Assembly (NCBI GenBank): GCA_020444175.1
Contig: JAHLLM010000016.1
Span: 41,364 to 105,363 of the forward strand
DNA length: 64,000 nucleotides
Direction of reading: 5' to 3'
Source: Desulfobulbaceae bacterium
GTDB lineage: Bacteria; Desulfobacterota; Desulfobulbia; Desulfobulbales; SURF-16
Positions 25,147-34,079 of this stretch are shown piece after piece (positions within the stretch are counted from its first letter, which is position 1; each line of letters starts with the position of its first letter). The notes beneath the pieces are model-generated. The model saw only the letters and a list, made by a program, of their open reading frames with translations. It ran no database searches and was not told the origin of the DNA. A program made the translations under genes and the position numbers.

Positions 25147-27486
25147 ATGGCCAAGAAAAAGAAAAAGCAAAATCGAAAAAAGAGAATTGAAAATTCCGTT
25201 GCCAAACTGACCGTTCAGCAACTTGAGGAAAAGGGCATGGGGCTGCTCGATTCCGGCTCTTTTCAACAGGCGGCAAAATATTTCAAGGAGTTGCTGAAGA
25301 AAGAGGATAGCGAAGAGTTCCGACAGCTTCTTGCGCAAGCGAATCGAGGCCGGGTCGGTCGTCTGCTGAAAAAAAACATGGTGAAAGAGGCCCTGGTTCT
25401 TTTGAGTGCCATGGAGCGTGATTTCGGTTCCTCCGGCCTGGAAAGCTTGCACGTGCAGCTTCTTCTCAAGACGGGCCGCTTGGCTGAGGCCGCTTCTCTT
25501 TACGGCGTGAAGCGAGGGAAAATTGACGCCAAAAACAGCGGCCTGCTCGATGTCCTGTTCGGCGCATATCTTTTGAGCGGAGGGGAAGGACAGAAAGAGG
25601 ATCTGCTCCCTGATTCCGCCGTTGCCCGGCACCTTCCTTCCGCCGACAAGGCAGTTGTCGCCTATTGCAGCGCCGATAATGAGGCTGCTGAACGTGCTGT
25701 CAAAGAAATTTCTTTCCGTTCTCCCTACAGGGAAGTCCGCCTGCTCATCAAGGGTTTGATGCTCTTTGAAGAGAATCCTGAAAAAGCCCGAACCTTTCTT
25801 GATAAAATAGATTCAGATTCTCCGTTTCGCCGGCTTGCCGATTTTTATGGATTACGATTCGGGGAGCCCGCCGCCATCCTTACCGCTCTCTCCGGGGCGT
25901 CTCCGGCACAGCGAAAAGTCTTTGAAACCGTCTTAGGCCTTGACCGGAAACGGCTCACGGTGCTGGCCGGGCTTGCCGGTTCCGAAAATAAACCGCAACG
26001 TCTGTACAGGGTGGTAACCTCCTCCGGCAACTGCCTTGCGGATGATTTGAAAAAAAGTCTCACCCAGCGGATATTACCCCATTGCGGCATCGATGTTATG
26101 TCGATTCTCGAAAGATCCAGGCAGTTCCCTGAAATGGAAATGATCAGGCTGATCGCCCTGGCCGCCCAGCTTGACGGCGAACCTACCATTGCCGTTGAAA
26201 TGTGGGATGATTTTCTCGAACGGACCGAGAAATTAACTCCTGAAAATACCCTTATCCGTGCCCTCATCCTCCGCCATCAGGCAATGCTCATGCAGCGGGG
26301 CAGGTATTTCTTTTACCCTGATGAAATACTTCAGAAACTTGAAAAGAGTCTCGAATACGATCCAGTTGATAAAAAAACATGGCTTCAGGCCTTTGAAATT
26401 GCCGCAAATAGCGATGAAAGGAAGCATTATCATCTTGTTAACCGGGCGATTGAATTTTTCCCTGACGATGCGGATATGCTGCTGAAAATAATCGAGGCAG
26501 CCGCCCAACGAGGGGCGTTTAAAAAGGCCTCCCGTTTTGCCGACCGTCTGCTGGCAATCGATCCCATCAACACCAGGGCAAAGGAGCTGCTGGTGGAAGC
26601 GCGTCTGGCCCATGGCCGCAAGCTTGCCGGGCAGGGGAAGGCGCAACTTGCCCGCCGTGAATTCGAAGCTGCCGGGGCCAACACCCGTTCCGTACGCTAC
26701 CAGGGGCGGCACTTCATTTGTCTCGGCATGCTGTCTCTTTTGGAAAAGCGCGACGAAGAGGGGCTTGCTCTTATTGAACAGGGCGGAAGGCAGGGGGCAT
26801 CGCCTTTGTCTTTTAAGCTTTTAACCGCCGTCGAGGCCCGGCTCATGAAAATGAACGCCGGACGGCTCAAGCAGTTTGATAAGGAGGTGCGCCGGGCTGC
26901 CGCTCATCAGGCTGAAAAGCAGGAGATTCTCCGGATTGCGGGCTGGGTAAAAAGCTTTAGCGGCAGGCATTGGCACGCCCTTGCCGAGTCGTGCAAGGCA
27001 TTGGTTAAATTTTTCAGGCAGGCTGCCGATATGGAGTGGAGCAGAGAGGAAGGATTGCTGATCTGCCGGAGTCTGCTGCGCGCCGCGCTCTTTCCGCCCC
27101 TTGAAAAACTTGCCGTTGCACTGCTCGCAAAATGGCCGGAACATCCTGAGTTGGAATTTTACCGGATTCGGGCGAGAAGCGAAAAGAGAGACAGGAAGAT
27201 CAGCGCTGCTGATGTGGATCGATTGGAAGATGCCCTGGAGGCTGCAGTCAAGAAGGGAGACTATGATCTGGCGGACCGGATAGATTATCTGCTGAAACAA
27301 TTGCGGTTCCGGACCGGCCCGGCGCGGGATTTTGACTTTGACGATGATGTATTCCCGGAAGATGACGATCCTTTTGACGATCTGTTTAAATTGCCTGCTT
27401 CGCCTCCGGGCAAAAAGGAAAAGCAGAAACCAGCCGAACCGGCTGTGACTGCCAGGCAGCTTAACCTCTTTGACTTAGACAAATGA
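25147..27486 (+). CDS. TPR-like scaffold protein of an Hsp70 operon
   Basis: 779 aa. The N-terminus is very basic (MAKKKKKQNRKKR), then repeated helical pairs with TPR character: LDSGSFQQAAKYFKELL, LLKTGRLAEAASLYGV and, in the C-terminal half, LLKIIEAAAQRGAFKKASRFADRLLAIDP and ARREFEAAGA. An acidic tail follows (FDDDVFPEDDDPFDDL) and a last motif RQLNLFDLD. No enzyme motifs are seen. The stop overlaps the start of the J-domain gene (ATGA), so it is co-translated with the chaperone genes; it probably recruits clients or ribosomes to the Hsp70 machine (inferred from position). No strong ribosome site is present. Confidence 0.7.
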   Translation: MAKKKKKQNRKKRIENSVAKLTVQQLEEKGMGLLDSGSFQQAAKYFKELLKKEDSEEFRQLLAQANRGRVGRLLKKNMVKEALVLLSAMERDFGSSGLESLHVQLLLKTGRLAEAASLYGVKRGKIDAKNSGLLDVLFGAYLLSGGEGQKEDLLPDSAVARHLPSADKAVVAYCSADNEAAERAVKEISFRSPYREVRLLIKGLMLFEENPEKARTFLDKIDSDSPFRRLADFYGLRFGEPAAILTALSGASPAQRKVFETVLGLDRKRLTVLAGLAGSENKPQRLYRVVTSSGNCLADDLKKSLTQRILPHCGIDVMSILERSRQFPEMEMIRLIALAAQLDGEPTIAVEMWDDFLERTEKLTPENTLIRALILRHQAMLMQRGRYFFYPDEILQKLEKSLEYDPVDKKTWLQAFEIAANSDERKHYHLVNRAIEFFPDDADMLLKIIEAAAQRGAFKKASRFADRLLAIDPINTRAKELLVEARLAHGRKLAGQGKAQLARREFEAAGANTRSVRYQGRHFICLGMLSLLEKRDEEGLALIEQGGRQGASPLSFKLLTAVEARLMKMNAGRLKQFDKEVRRAAAHQAEKQEILRIAGWVKSFSGRHWHALAESCKALVKFFRQAADMEWSREEGLLICRSLLRAALFPPLEKLAVALLAKWPEHPELEFYRIRARSEKRDRKISAADVDRLEDALEAAVKKGDYDLADRIDYLLKQLRFRTGPARDFDFDDDVFPEDDDPFDDLFKLPASPPGKKEKQKPAEPAVTARQLNLFDLDK

Positions 27487-27818
27487 AAACCCCCTATCAA
27501 ATCCTCAGAATAAAGGAAGACGCTGACGACGCGTCGGTAAAAAAAGCCTATCTGGCCGCTGTAAAGCAATTTCCGCCGGAACGATTTCCCGAGCAGTTTC
27601 AGAAAGTACGAGAGGCATATGAGAAGATCGGCACTGAAAAGGACCGCCTGCGGTACGCCTTGTTTGATACTTCCATGCCCGATCCGCTGGAAATTGCTGA
27701 ATTGCTGCTCCAGGACGGCACGAAAAAAAGACGTCTCAATGAAAAACAGTTCCGCAAACTGCTGGCCGACTGTCTGGCGGAGATGCCGGTGCTGTTCCCC
27801 GGCAATGGAGAAAGCTAA
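27483..27818 (+). CDS. DnaJ-like J-domain protein with a degenerate HPD motif
   Basis: 111 aa. Begins TPYQILRIKEDADDASVKKAYLAAVKQFPPERFPEQFQKVREAYEKI, which follows J-domain helices I-III (YxIL, ASVKKAYL, F..V.EAYE). The catalytic HPD tripeptide is replaced by PPE/PER, as in some J-like proteins encoded beside alternative DnaK proteins. HPD stimulates Hsp70 ATPase in normal J proteins, so this protein may bind DnaK without full stimulation. The start overlaps the preceding TPR gene. The remaining 50 residues are helical and unrecognised. Confidence 0.8.
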   Translation: MKTPYQILRIKEDADDASVKKAYLAAVKQFPPERFPEQFQKVREAYEKIGTEKDRLRYALFDTSMPDPLEIAELLLQDGTKKRRLNEKQFRKLLADCLAEMPVLFPGNGES

Positions 27819-27899
27819 TCTGAACAGTTACATGGCGGAGTTTGTGCTCCGTTTTCAGCTCTTGCTGAATAGTTACAATTGAAGCTTGACATGGCAGTA
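27819..27899. repeat. MITE remnants between the J-domain and grpE genes
   Basis: 27819-27875 (CTGAACAGTTAC ... CAGCTCTTGCTGAATAGTTAC) matches the right part of the element at 41271-41421. It is followed at 27878-27899 by ATTGAAGCTTGACATGGCAG, the terminal part of MITE family 3. Two element ends are thus joined inside an operon that otherwise has overlapping genes. Confidence 0.6.
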
Positions 27900-27930
27900 G
27901 TTGTATTTGCTAAAAAAACAGGACATACCA

Positions 27931-28605
27931 GTGGATGACGAAACAAAAGCAGCGCTCCTGAATCAATTTCAGGCTTATCTTGATGAAATACCTGAAATGG
28001 AGGCAGCTCCGGAAGCGCTTGAGGAGCGGATTGATTTATTTTCACTTTACAGCGAGATGACCGGCCTGAAAAGCGAGGTGCGCATTGAGTCCCGGCAGTT
28101 GAAAACGGCCCTTGACGATTTTCGGGATGTTTTTAGCGCCCTGGACGGGGCAAACAGGGATTTATCCGATCATTTTACGGAATTGCGGGAGGAGAAAAAA
28201 AATCTTGAAAAGGCGGCGTTGAAACCGGCTATCGTCGGCTTGCTCGATATTTACGACCGTCTTGCCGCTGCCGCGGAACAGGAACTTCCTTCGTCCGGTT
28301 CGATTTTTTCAGGTTTTTTTTGCGGCAAGGAGCGGGAGTGGATGAAGCTGCAGGCGGAGGGGCAGCGGATGACGCTCCACAGGGTTATGGACGTGCTCGC
28401 TCTGTGCGGGGTGCATCCCGTTAACTCGGAAAACCGGATGTTTGATCCCCGGTTCATGAAAGCCGCCGGTACTGATAATCGCCCCGACCAGAAGGAGGGG
28501 ATGGTTGTTGCCGAACTGCGTAAAGGTTTTACATGGGAAAATGCTCCTTTGCGGGCGTCTGAAGTGATTGTCAACAAATTGCAGGGGAAAGACATCAATG
28601 AATGA
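27931..28605 (+). CDS. grpE: GrpE nucleotide exchange factor
   Basis: 224 aa from a GTG at 27931 with an AGGA 7 bases upstream; an upstream in-frame TTG at 27901 is possible but lies next to the MITE remnant. The body is a GrpE: a long acidic helix (about 60-110), then LKPAIVGLLDIYDRLAAAA, and the C-terminal beta domain with MFDPRFMKAAGTDNRPDQKEGMVVAELRKGFTW..APLRASEVIVNK. It releases ADP from DnaK. The stop overlaps the dnaK start. The N-terminal helix is shorter than in housekeeping GrpE. Confidence 0.88.
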   Translation: MDDETKAALLNQFQAYLDEIPEMEAAPEALEERIDLFSLYSEMTGLKSEVRIESRQLKTALDDFRDVFSALDGANRDLSDHFTELREEKKNLEKAALKPAIVGLLDIYDRLAAAAEQELPSSGSIFSGFFCGKEREWMKLQAEGQRMTLHRVMDVLALCGVHPVNSENRMFDPRFMKAAGTDNRPDQKEGMVVAELRKGFTWENAPLRASEVIVNKLQGKDINE

Positions 28606-30370
28606 TATTATAATAGGCATAGATCTGGGCACCACCAATTCCGAGGTGGCACTCCTGGAGGACGGCAAGGTCACAATTATTGAGAACGAGGATGGAAAGA
28701 TACTGCCTTCCTACGTCGGAGTGGATGAAAACGGCGATCTGCTGGTTGGCCGGATGGCCAGGAACCAGTTCATCGTTTATCCGGAGCGGACCGTAAAGTC
28801 CATTAAGCGCAAGATGGGGGAAGAGGCGCGGGTCCGGCTCGGCAAAGACGAATATTCGCCCCAGGAAATTTCGGCCATCATTCTCAAGCGGCTTAAAGAC
28901 ATGGCCGAAAAACACGTGGGACAGGCGATCTGCAAAGCGGTTATTACCGTGCCGGCCTATTTTTCCGACCGGCAGCGCCAGGCAACCCGGGAGGCCGGTA
29001 AAATCGCCGGTCTGGAAGTGGTCAAGATAATCAACGAGCCCACTGCCGCCGCCCTGATCTATGAAAGCGGACACAAGGGCGGCAAGCAGATTATGGTTTA
29101 TGATCTGGGCGGCGGGACCTTTGACGTGTCGGTGGTCCGGATCGAGGACGATGTCATTGAGGTTGTCTCGAGCCATGGCAATAACCAGCTTGGAGGAGAC
29201 GATTTCGACAAGGTGCTGGTAGAGCACATTCTCGCAGCGCTTTACGAGATGCACGGCATGGAGGACGAGGATGCCCCCGCAGCGAGCATGGCCCGTATCG
29301 AAAGGGCGGCCGAGGCTGCCAAGATCGTTCTTTCCGATCATCCTTTTGCCTCTGTCGAGGAAGAGTATCTGCTCGAAAAAAACGGCATCCCCGTTCATCT
29401 GCAGATGGAGATAGCCCGTCACGACTATGAGGAAATGATCGAACTGTATGTAGATGAAACCATGGAGGCGGTTCATATTGCCCTGCGGGACGCCGGTCTC
29501 ACCGTGTCGGATATTGACGAGATTCTGCTGGTAGGCGGTTCCACGCGTACTCCCCTGGTCCGTTCCCGGCTGGAAAGAGAATTCGGCATGACCCCGCGGG
29601 CCGAGATTGATCCGGATCTCTGCGTTGCCGGCGGCGCCGCCATGCAGGCGGCGGTAATAGGCGGTCAGCAGGTCAATGCGGTACTGGTGGATATAACACC
29701 CTACAGCTTCGGCACCAGTGCCCTGGGGGAAATCGATGGTGAATTTTCTCCCCATGTGTATGTTCCCCTGATTAAGAAAAACACCCCTATCCCGGTAACC
29801 AAAAGCGAGGTTTTTTTTACCGCCGTTCCCGACCAGAAGGCGGTTGATGTCCAGGTTTTCCAGGGGGAGGACAAGGTCGCCGTCAATAATATCGAGATAG
29901 GGCGTTTTCTTGTAGAGGGGCTGCGCAAGGGACCTGCGGGCAGCGAGATAATCGCTTCCTTCGCCCTTGACGCCAACGGCATTCTCAAGGTCAGTGCCAA
30001 GGAAAAAGCAACCGGGCTTGCCAAATCGATTACCATTGACAATGCTATTGCCCGATTTGAAGAAAGTGAACTGGAACAGGCCCGTCATAAGGTGCGGAAA
30101 CTCTTTGGCGAGTCGGATGAGGAGGACGTGTCCGGCGGCGGAGCCGGGGTAGCGGCGGAAGAAGGCAGAAAGTCACACGCTGCCGCTGTCCAGGCCAAGG
30201 CCCTGATAGAAAAGGCTGAAAAATTGATGGATGATGCCGAGGACGAAGACCGTGAAGAAATGGTCGAGCTGATCGAGCTTGTCCAGCAGGCCATGGGGGA
30301 GGCGGACGCCGGCAGACTGCAGGATGCCATGGATGACCTGTCTGAAATAATTTTTTACCTGGAATCCTGA
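28598..30370 (+). CDS. dnaK: DnaK-like Hsp70 chaperone
   Basis: 590 aa from the ATG overlapping the grpE stop; GGGGAAAG lies just upstream. The N-terminal ATPase domain is canonical: IIGIDLGTTNSEVALLE, KAVITVPAYFSDRQRQATREAG, NEPTAAALIYE, YDLGGGTFDVSVV and ILLVGGSTRTPLV. The substrate domain follows (DVTPYSFGTSALG-like start, RNTTIPV replaced by KNTPIPVTKSEVF). The C-terminal lid is short and the end (DDLSEIIFYLES) lacks the acidic EEVD-like tail of housekeeping DnaK. Together with the degenerate J protein and TPR scaffold this is a specialised second Hsp70 system rather than the main dnaK. Confidence 0.92.
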   Translation: MNDIIIGIDLGTTNSEVALLEDGKVTIIENEDGKILPSYVGVDENGDLLVGRMARNQFIVYPERTVKSIKRKMGEEARVRLGKDEYSPQEISAIILKRLKDMAEKHVGQAICKAVITVPAYFSDRQRQATREAGKIAGLEVVKIINEPTAAALIYESGHKGGKQIMVYDLGGGTFDVSVVRIEDDVIEVVSSHGNNQLGGDDFDKVLVEHILAALYEMHGMEDEDAPAASMARIERAAEAAKIVLSDHPFASVEEEYLLEKNGIPVHLQMEIARHDYEEMIELYVDETMEAVHIALRDAGLTVSDIDEILLVGGSTRTPLVRSRLEREFGMTPRAEIDPDLCVAGGAAMQAAVIGGQQVNAVLVDITPYSFGTSALGEIDGEFSPHVYVPLIKKNTPIPVTKSEVFFTAVPDQKAVDVQVFQGEDKVAVNNIEIGRFLVEGLRKGPAGSEIIASFALDANGILKVSAKEKATGLAKSITIDNAIARFEESELEQARHKVRKLFGESDEEDVSGGGAGVAAEEGRKSHAAAVQAKALIEKAEKLMDDAEDEDREEMVELIELVQQAMGEADAGRLQDAMDDLSEIIFYLES

Positions 30371-30375
30371 TCCCC

Positions 30376-30621
30376 ATGGACCGTTGCCCTGTCTGCCGTG
30401 CCCGCTGCCGGGACCAGCCCGTCTGTCATCGCTGTAAGGCGGAACTTGCCCCTTTGCTGCTGATTGAAGTGAGCGCGGAGCGCTCTGCCCGCCGAGCCCT
30501 GCATGAGCTTGCCGCCGGTGATATCGTGGCGGCCGCCCGTGCGGCGGCCAGGGCGTGCTCTCTGCATAACACGCCGTTCTTCGAGTCCTTGCGTACCTTT
30601 ATCGACTCCTTGGAGTCTTAG
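30376..30621 (+). CDS. Small zinc-ribbon protein at the end of the Hsp70 operon
   Basis: 81 aa. Two Cys pairs at the start (CPVCRARCRDQPVCHRCK) can bind one zinc; the rest is a single helical segment rich in Ala and Arg (ARRALHELAAGDIVAAARAAARACSLHN), reminiscent of one TPR unit. It begins 3 bases after the dnaK stop and so belongs to the operon. Function unknown; an adaptor role is inferred from position. Confidence 0.7.
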   Translation: MDRCPVCRARCRDQPVCHRCKAELAPLLLIEVSAERSARRALHELAAGDIVAAARAAARACSLHNTPFFESLRTFIDSLES

Positions 30622-30753
30622 TATTTTATATCCGTAAAAGAGTGAGGTATAAATTGAAAATCATCTTTGATGGATTCCGCCGGCTCCATGAAAGTTTCCC
30701 GTATATGCTTGCCGGAAATGATCCAATTGTTTGTGAAAGTCAAGCAGAAAACA

Positions 30754-32544
30754 TCAGCGATATTTACCCGCCAACTCATCTATTTGATCTACATATTTGC
30801 CATAATCCTGGGAGTCAGCCACAGAGTAATTGAGATTTTTCAAAAGATTCGTGAGCCTGGTGAAAAAATCCCTTACTTCGTCCTTGTTTTTGAACTGATA
30901 CTCATTTTCGATGAGCTGTTTCAAACGCAACAAACTTTCCTTCTGTCTTTTAAGGGGCGTTGAAACGTCCACATCATCAAAGGCATCCTGCTGCAGGTAG
31001 ACCATATCAAGGAGCATTGACTTCTGGTAAAGGACATAATCCTCCATGGATATGCCCTCTTCTCCGGTAACCTGCATCATCTGATAAATATCCTTGCCCT
31101 GGCGCAGAAGATCCCGTAACCCGTAAATTATCTCCGTCCAGTCCGAGGTGATGTTTTCATTAAAGTAGGGGCGCAACTGCTCCAGATAGCGGGACCAGGA
31201 GATGAGGGGGTCAATGGCGGGATAAAACCGTTTATAGGCCCGGTCATAGGAAAGCCCGAGAAAGGTCTTCACCGTTGACAGGGTAGACTGGGTTACCGGT
31301 TCTTCAAAGTTGCCCCCGGCAGGAGACACGGTGCCGACCATGGTCAGGCTGCCCTGACTGCCGTCCCCGGTGCGCAGGACTCCGGCGCGTTCATAGATTT
31401 CCTTGATGGACGAATCGAGATAGGCAGGATAGGCCTCTTCACCGGGAATTTCTTCCAGGTTGGCGGAGGTCTCGCGCATGGCCTGAGCCCAGCGCGATGT
31501 GGAATCGGCGATGAGCAGGGTATTAAACCCCATCTGCCGGTAATATTCAGCCAGGGTGATACCGGTATAGATGGACGCCTCCCGGGCCGCAACCGGCATG
31601 GAGGAGGTGTTGCAGACAATAATGCTGCGATCCATGAGGGAACCGCTGCCCTGGGGATCGCTCATGGTGGAAAATTCCTGAATGGTATCCACCACCTCTC
31701 CGGCCCGCTCCCCGCAAGCCACGACAATAACGATATCAATGGAGGAATACCGGGCGATCAGTCCCTGCAAAACGGTTTTACCGGCTCCAAAAGGGCCCGG
31801 AATACAGGCTGTTCCGCCCTGGGCAATGGGGAAAAAAGTATCAATCACCCGGATTGTCGTGGTAAGGGGCGTTTGCGGAAAAAGACGCTCGTTTCGGCCT
31901 TCGAAAAGAAGCTTCCGGGTAATAGGGGTTCGAACGGGCCAACGCATTTCCAGGGTCACGTGCTTTTCATCGCCTGCATCGTTGGCCAGCCTGGCAACAG
32001 GATCTTTCACCGTAAAACTGCCGCCCTGGATCCAGGTGACCTCCACTTCACCTTTCTGGTTAAAGGGCACCATGATTTTATGGGCAAAACGCCCTTCCTG
32101 AACCGTACCGATGACATCTCCGGCCTGCAGGCGGTCACCGGAGCGGACCGTAGGATTGAACGACCATTTATGGACCGCATCCAGGGCATCAATATCCTGG
32201 CCCCTGGGCAGGAAAAAACCATGCTTTGCGGCCAGCACCTCCAGGGGATTCTGCAGTCCGTCATAGATCTTGCCGAGAAGACCGGGTCCCAGAGAAATTG
32301 ACAGCATTTCGCCGGTCAGTTCCACCCTGTCGCCTATCCTGAGGCCTGCCGTATCTTCAAAGACCTGCATTTCGGCCAGGTTGCCCCGGATACGCAATAC
32401 TTCGGATTTCAGCCTCTGATCGCCGACATGGATATAGGCTACTTCGTTTTTCATCAGCGGTTCGTTTTTAAAGTCAATGGTGACAATATTTCCGTTGACC
32501 CCTGAAACCACTACCTCATTCGATTTGTCCGGCATAATCGCCAA
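30754..32544 (-). CDS. atpA: V-type ATP synthase/ATPase catalytic subunit A
   Basis: 596 aa. Walker A is GPFGAGKTVLQ and the Walker B region reads FNTLLIADSTSRWAQAMRETS; the A-type insertion domain lies between the N-terminal beta barrel (VSGVNGNIVTIDF) and the nucleotide fold. SPAGGNFEEPVTQSTL and SWSRYLEQL are family motifs. Subunit A hydrolyses or makes ATP in the V1 head. It is the last gene of the V-ATPase cluster here, after the DUF2764 gene, whose end overlaps its start by 29 bases. In related bacteria A is followed by B; here B lies at the far end of the cluster. Confidence 0.96.
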   Translation of the reverse strand: MAIMPDKSNEVVVSGVNGNIVTIDFKNEPLMKNEVAYIHVGDQRLKSEVLRIRGNLAEMQVFEDTAGLRIGDRVELTGEMLSISLGPGLLGKIYDGLQNPLEVLAAKHGFFLPRGQDIDALDAVHKWSFNPTVRSGDRLQAGDVIGTVQEGRFAHKIMVPFNQKGEVEVTWIQGGSFTVKDPVARLANDAGDEKHVTLEMRWPVRTPITRKLLFEGRNERLFPQTPLTTTIRVIDTFFPIAQGGTACIPGPFGAGKTVLQGLIARYSSIDIVIVVACGERAGEVVDTIQEFSTMSDPQGSGSLMDRSIIVCNTSSMPVAAREASIYTGITLAEYYRQMGFNTLLIADSTSRWAQAMRETSANLEEIPGEEAYPAYLDSSIKEIYERAGVLRTGDGSQGSLTMVGTVSPAGGNFEEPVTQSTLSTVKTFLGLSYDRAYKRFYPAIDPLISWSRYLEQLRPYFNENITSDWTEIIYGLRDLLRQGKDIYQMMQVTGEEGISMEDYVLYQKSMLLDMVYLQQDAFDDVDVSTPLKRQKESLLRLKQLIENEYQFKNKDEVRDFFTRLTNLLKNLNYSVADSQDYGKYVDQIDELAGKYR

Positions 32545-33172
32545 TAGCCTCCTCTACCAGAGTATTAAAACGTTCCAGCCCCCTGTCGTGATCCCGCACC
32601 GCCCATTGCCTTATCAAATCCCAGCGGACAATATAGGAAATGAACGCCGGCAGATCAAAATAATGATGATCAGCAACCTTTGCCATTTCCTGCCAGGCAA
32701 TGCGGCAGACTTTGCGCTCGGCCTTGGTGTACTGCCTGTTTTCGAGCAGGTTCCGAAACTCCGTAAGCCACGGGAACCGTAAACTCAACCCAAAGTCGGG
32801 CACCTCCCAGTTCCTCACAATATGGGCTCCCCATCGACCCACCTGAACATCAATCTTCTTTTTCATAATCCTGGAACGAACGGCGGCAGTGAGCATACGT
32901 ATGTCAGCAAGCACATTGACACACTCCAGGACTCCGGGATCAGGGCTCATCTCGACAAGCTTTTCATACAGGGCCTGCGGCTTTTCATCGTCACGGGCTC
33001 CCTCCCAGCGCCAGAAGCGCTCCAATGTTTTGAGCATTTCCACGTCCTGCTCGTCAAGCATCTGCCGACGATTTTCCAGCCGCGGCCTGCTGATCGGCAC
33101 GTGGGGCTGTTCAAAATCAGCAGGCAGCCGCGGCAGGCTGCAGATGAGAGTTTGATACTGATTGAGATTCAT
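32516..33172 (-). CDS. DUF2764 family V-ATPase-associated protein (subunit C-like position)
   Basis: 218 aa. Begins NQYQTLICSLPRLPADFEQPHVP, with RFWRWEGARDDEKP and YFDLPAFISYIVRWDLIRQW near the end; these match the DUF2764 protein always found between E and A in bacterial V-ATPase operons of spirochaetes, chlamydiae and others. It is mostly helical and is thought to take the place of subunit C, the socket of the central stalk (inference from position). It starts 17 bases after subunit E and overlaps atpA. Confidence 0.85.
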   Translation of the reverse strand: MNLNQYQTLICSLPRLPADFEQPHVPISRPRLENRRQMLDEQDVEMLKTLERFWRWEGARDDEKPQALYEKLVEMSPDPGVLECVNVLADIRMLTAAVRSRIMKKKIDVQVGRWGAHIVRNWEVPDFGLSLRFPWLTEFRNLLENRQYTKAERKVCRIAWQEMAKVADHHYFDLPAFISYIVRWDLIRQWAVRDHDRGLERFNTLVEEAIGDYAGQIE

Positions 33173-33188
33173 GCCTGAGCCTGTCCCA

Positions 33189-33860
33189 TTACTGGATGCT
33201 GCCTTCGAGCAAGGCCCGAAAGCGGGGCAGCAGGTGCTTCATGAGAATTTCACTGATAACCGTCTCGTTAATATCTATCTGCAGTTTCCGGTCTACCAGC
33301 CTGATCTGAATTCCCTTTTTCTGGGCACCCTGTTTTATGGTTACCCCGTCCCTGAACATATCCTCGGCAACGGAAAGAACAAACTGCCCAAGGGATCCTT
33401 CTTTTACTTTTTCAGGATGGCGCCGGAGTTCGTCAAGACCGATAATATCAGCGGGCAGCAGAACCTCCACCTGCTCATCCTCATTGATCTGCTCCCGTAT
33501 CTTGCCGGCTATTTCCAGGATGACCTTTTGCAGCAGTTCCTCATCAGTCATTTTGTCGCTGACCATCTCTGCAACACGGCGGCTAAAACGGCTTGTCAAA
33601 TTACTTTTCAGCTCAAGAACCGTATCCCTGGCAGCAATTCCCAATGCCTCTTCCGCATTTTTCCGATACTCTTCGGTCTGCTTTCGAGCCTCTTGTATAA
33701 ATCCATCGGCATCCTGCCTGGCTTTGGCAACTATCCGCTCTGCCTCCTCCCGGGCATCGCTTACCAGTTTGTCAGCCTGACTCCGGCCTTCGGCAACGCC
33801 TTCTTCGCGAAGGCGATCAATAAGCTCCTGGACTCCGGATGAGAGTTTATGTCCATCCAT
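33189..33860 (-). CDS. atpE: V-type ATP synthase subunit E (peripheral stalk)
   Basis: 223 aa. A long charged helix (about 1-105: LIDRLREEGVAEGRSQADKLVSDAREEAERIVAKARQDADG) leads to a globular C-terminal part with EVLLPADIIG and DGVTIKQGAQKKGIQIRLVDRKLQIDINE. This is the usual E layout of stalk helix plus head-binding domain. It is the first gene of the E-DUF2764-A half and is separated from the K gene by 219 bases holding MITE family 3 copy B. Confidence 0.85.
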   Translation of the reverse strand: MDGHKLSSGVQELIDRLREEGVAEGRSQADKLVSDAREEAERIVAKARQDADGFIQEARKQTEEYRKNAEEALGIAARDTVLELKSNLTSRFSRRVAEMVSDKMTDEELLQKVILEIAGKIREQINEDEQVEVLLPADIIGLDELRRHPEKVKEGSLGQFVLSVAEDMFRDGVTIKQGAQKKGIQIRLVDRKLQIDINETVISEILMKHLLPRFRALLEGSIQ

Positions 33861-33935
33861 GTGTAAACCTCTGTATTTACCTGAACGATGACTGTTTTCA
33901 TTTCCAACCCAGATAAACTGGAAAAAAATTAAATT

Positions 33936-34022
33936 TGAGTCGTCATAGCCATGGCGACTCTTCAGTGTCGGGAAGGGTTTCCCGACCTACTTCATGCGTC
34001 AAAAATCATCTGACATGACACA
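33936..34022. repeat. MITE family 3, copy B, at the junction of the two V-ATPase gene blocks
   Basis: Shares GTCGTCATAGCCATGGCGACTCTTCAGTGTCGGGAAGGG, here shown in its palindromic halves GTC..CCATGGCGAC and GTCGGGAAGG..TTTCCCGAC, and ends TGACATGACACA like the right end at 42548. The left terminal repeat is missing. It sits between atpK and atpE. Confidence 0.75.
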
Positions 34023-34079
34023 AGAGGCAACTTGTTTATTCCAAAGAAACTCATGACTGCGCTTGTACCCCCCATGTTC

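Noticed and set aside
28595..30088. 497-codon open frame on the minus strand opposite dnaK
   Set aside because: It is the antisense shadow of a strongly conserved Hsp70; no ribosome site and no recognisable protein pattern.
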